From Pelagibacteraceae bacterium BACL5 MAG-120820-bin39 (GTDB lineage Bacteria; Pseudomonadota; Alphaproteobacteria; Pelagibacterales; Pelagibacteraceae): a DNA stretch of 5,920 nucleotides. Positions 5,040 to 5,920 of this stretch are shown here, in pieces. Location of the stretch: contig LIBV01000060.1 in the NCBI GenBank assembly GCA_001438335.1, positions 1 through 5,920 of the forward strand. The letters run 5' to 3'. Numbering within the stretch: the stretch's first letter is position 1; each line of letters begins with the position of its first letter. The position numbers were made by a program, and so were the translations under genes. The notes beneath the pieces are model-generated. The model saw nothing but the letters and a program-made list of their open reading frames with translations, was not told the DNA's origin and did no database searches.

Positions 5040-5920
5040 ATGGCTGACAAATCTTTAAATGAGATAAGGAATACGTTTCTTGATTATTTTGAAAAAAATG
5101 ATCATAGGATAGTTGAGTCTAGTAATTTAGTCCCAAATAATGATCCAACCTTGATGTTTGCTAATTCAGGGATGGTACAATTTAAAAATGTATTCACTGG
5201 TCTAGAAAAAAGAGATTATGTCAGAGCTACCACTTCACAAAAATGTGTAAGAGCAGGTGGGAAGCACAATGATTTAGAGAATGTGGGTTATACTCCAAGA
5301 CACCACACGTTTTTTGAGATGCTAGGAAACTTCTCATTTGGAGATTATTTTAAAGAACAAGCAATTAGTTATGCCTGGAATTTGATAACCAAAGAATTTG
5401 GAATTGATAAAAAACGTCTTTATGTAACGGTTTTTCATGAAGATGATGAAGCATTTAATTTTTGGAAAAAGATAGCAGGTTTTAGTGATGATAGAATTAT
5501 AAGAATTGCTACATCAGATAACTTCTGGTCAATGGGTGAAACTGGTCCTTGCGGACCTTGTTCAGAGATTTTTTATGATCATGGTGATCACCTTAAAGGT
5601 GGATTGCCTGGTACCAAAGATGAGGATGGGGATCGTTTTATCGAAATATGGAATTTGGTCTTCATGCAATTTGAACAGATCAATAAAGACAAAAGAATTA
5701 ATCTGCCAAAACCTTCAGTGGATACCGGTATGGGCTTAGAACGAATTGCAGCATTACTTCAAGGTACTCATGATAACTATGAAACTGATCATTTTAAAAA
5801 ACTTATTCAATCAATTTCAGATATCGTAGAAAAAAAACCAGACTCTAATAATCTTTCAAGCTTTAGAGTGATCGCAGATCATTTAAGAGCAAGCTCTTTT
5901 TTGATTGCTGAGGGAGTACT
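5040..5920 (+). CDS. alaS: Alanyl-tRNA synthetase, N-terminal part (293 residues; runs off the right edge)
   Basis: Class II aminoacyl-tRNA synthetase that charges tRNA-Ala with alanine. The visible part is the aminoacylation domain. NDPTLMFANSGMVQFK (34-49) contains motif 1 and is followed by motif 2, from RATTSQKCVRAGGKHND (62-78) through the near-invariant HHTFFEMLGNFSFGDYFK (88-105). Next come DNFWSMGETGPCGPCSEIFYD (160-180), IEIWNLVFMQF (201-211) and motif 3 PSVDTGMGLERIAALLQ (225-241), then RVIADHLRASSFLIAEGV at the edge. It matches E. coli AlaRS almost block by block. Full-length enzymes are about 870-890 aa, so the tRNA-recognition, editing and C-Ala domains lie beyond the window. The ATG at 5040 gives the normal N-terminus but has no Shine-Dalgarno. 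recA-alaS is a common order in Alphaproteobacteria; the terminator at 4962 shows they are separate transcripts here. Confidence 0.97.
   Translation, partial: MADKSLNEIRNTFLDYFEKNDHRIVESSNLVPNNDPTLMFANSGMVQFKNVFTGLEKRDYVRATTSQKCVRAGGKHNDLENVGYTPRHHTFFEMLGNFSFGDYFKEQAISYAWNLITKEFGIDKKRLYVTVFHEDDEAFNFWKKIAGFSDDRIIRIATSDNFWSMGETGPCGPCSEIFYDHGDHLKGGLPGTKDEDGDRFIEIWNLVFMQFEQINKDKRINLPKPSVDTGMGLERIAALLQGTHDNYETDHFKKLIQSISDIVEKKPDSNNLSSFRVIADHLRASSFLIAEGV

Noticed and set aside
5506..5739. Plus-strand open frame of 77 codons
   Set aside because: Out-of-frame shadow of alaS, whose own frame carries the conserved synthetase motifs across the same bases.

Overview
This is a very AT-rich chromosomal window with short intergenic gaps and lysine/asparagine-rich proteins. 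The recA-alaS order is common in Alphaproteobacteria. Together with the low GC, small gaps and protein character, this suggests a streamlined marine alphaproteobacterium of the SAR11 (Pelagibacterales) type. That placement is an inference from style and gene order, not from a database match.

Layout. On the minus strand from the left edge are a partial umuC (positions 1-515) and a complete umuD (493-888), the two subunits of the SOS translesion polymerase Pol V. They overlap, and umuC has its own Shine-Dalgarno inside umuD. A 210-bp divergent spacer follows (889-1098). It holds a -10/-35 pair for umuDC, a textbook alphaproteobacterial LexA operator (GTTC-N7-GTTC) touching the umuD start codon, an 11-bp tandem repeat and a perfect DnaA-box sequence. 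On the plus strand three tightly packed genes look like one operon: a GFA/CENP-V-like zinc protein (1099-1464), a P-loop kinase of the D-glycerate 3-kinase type (1473-2402) and a TolC-like outer-membrane efflux channel (2399-3694, ATGA overlap). recA (3803-4939) follows with its own leader, which carries an imperfect LexA-like site and a strong Shine-Dalgarno, and ends in a clear intrinsic terminator (4962-4991). The 5' part of alaS, alanyl-tRNA synthetase (5040 to the right edge), follows with no Shine-Dalgarno and a possible promoter that would make its mRNA leaderless.

How the genes relate. RecA filaments formed on damaged DNA trigger self-cleavage of LexA and UmuD, and UmuD' plus UmuC plus RecA make the mutagenic polymerase. 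The two ends of this window are therefore functionally linked, although the middle operon separates them. The GFA-like protein, kinase and TolC have no obvious shared pathway; co-transcription is supported by spacing only. AlaRS is a housekeeping gene. I see no tRNA, rRNA, CRISPR array, insertion sequence or phage gene. Nothing here amounts to a convincing new multi-gene system; the most interesting parts are the regulatory architecture of the 889-1098 spacer and of the recA and alaS leaders.
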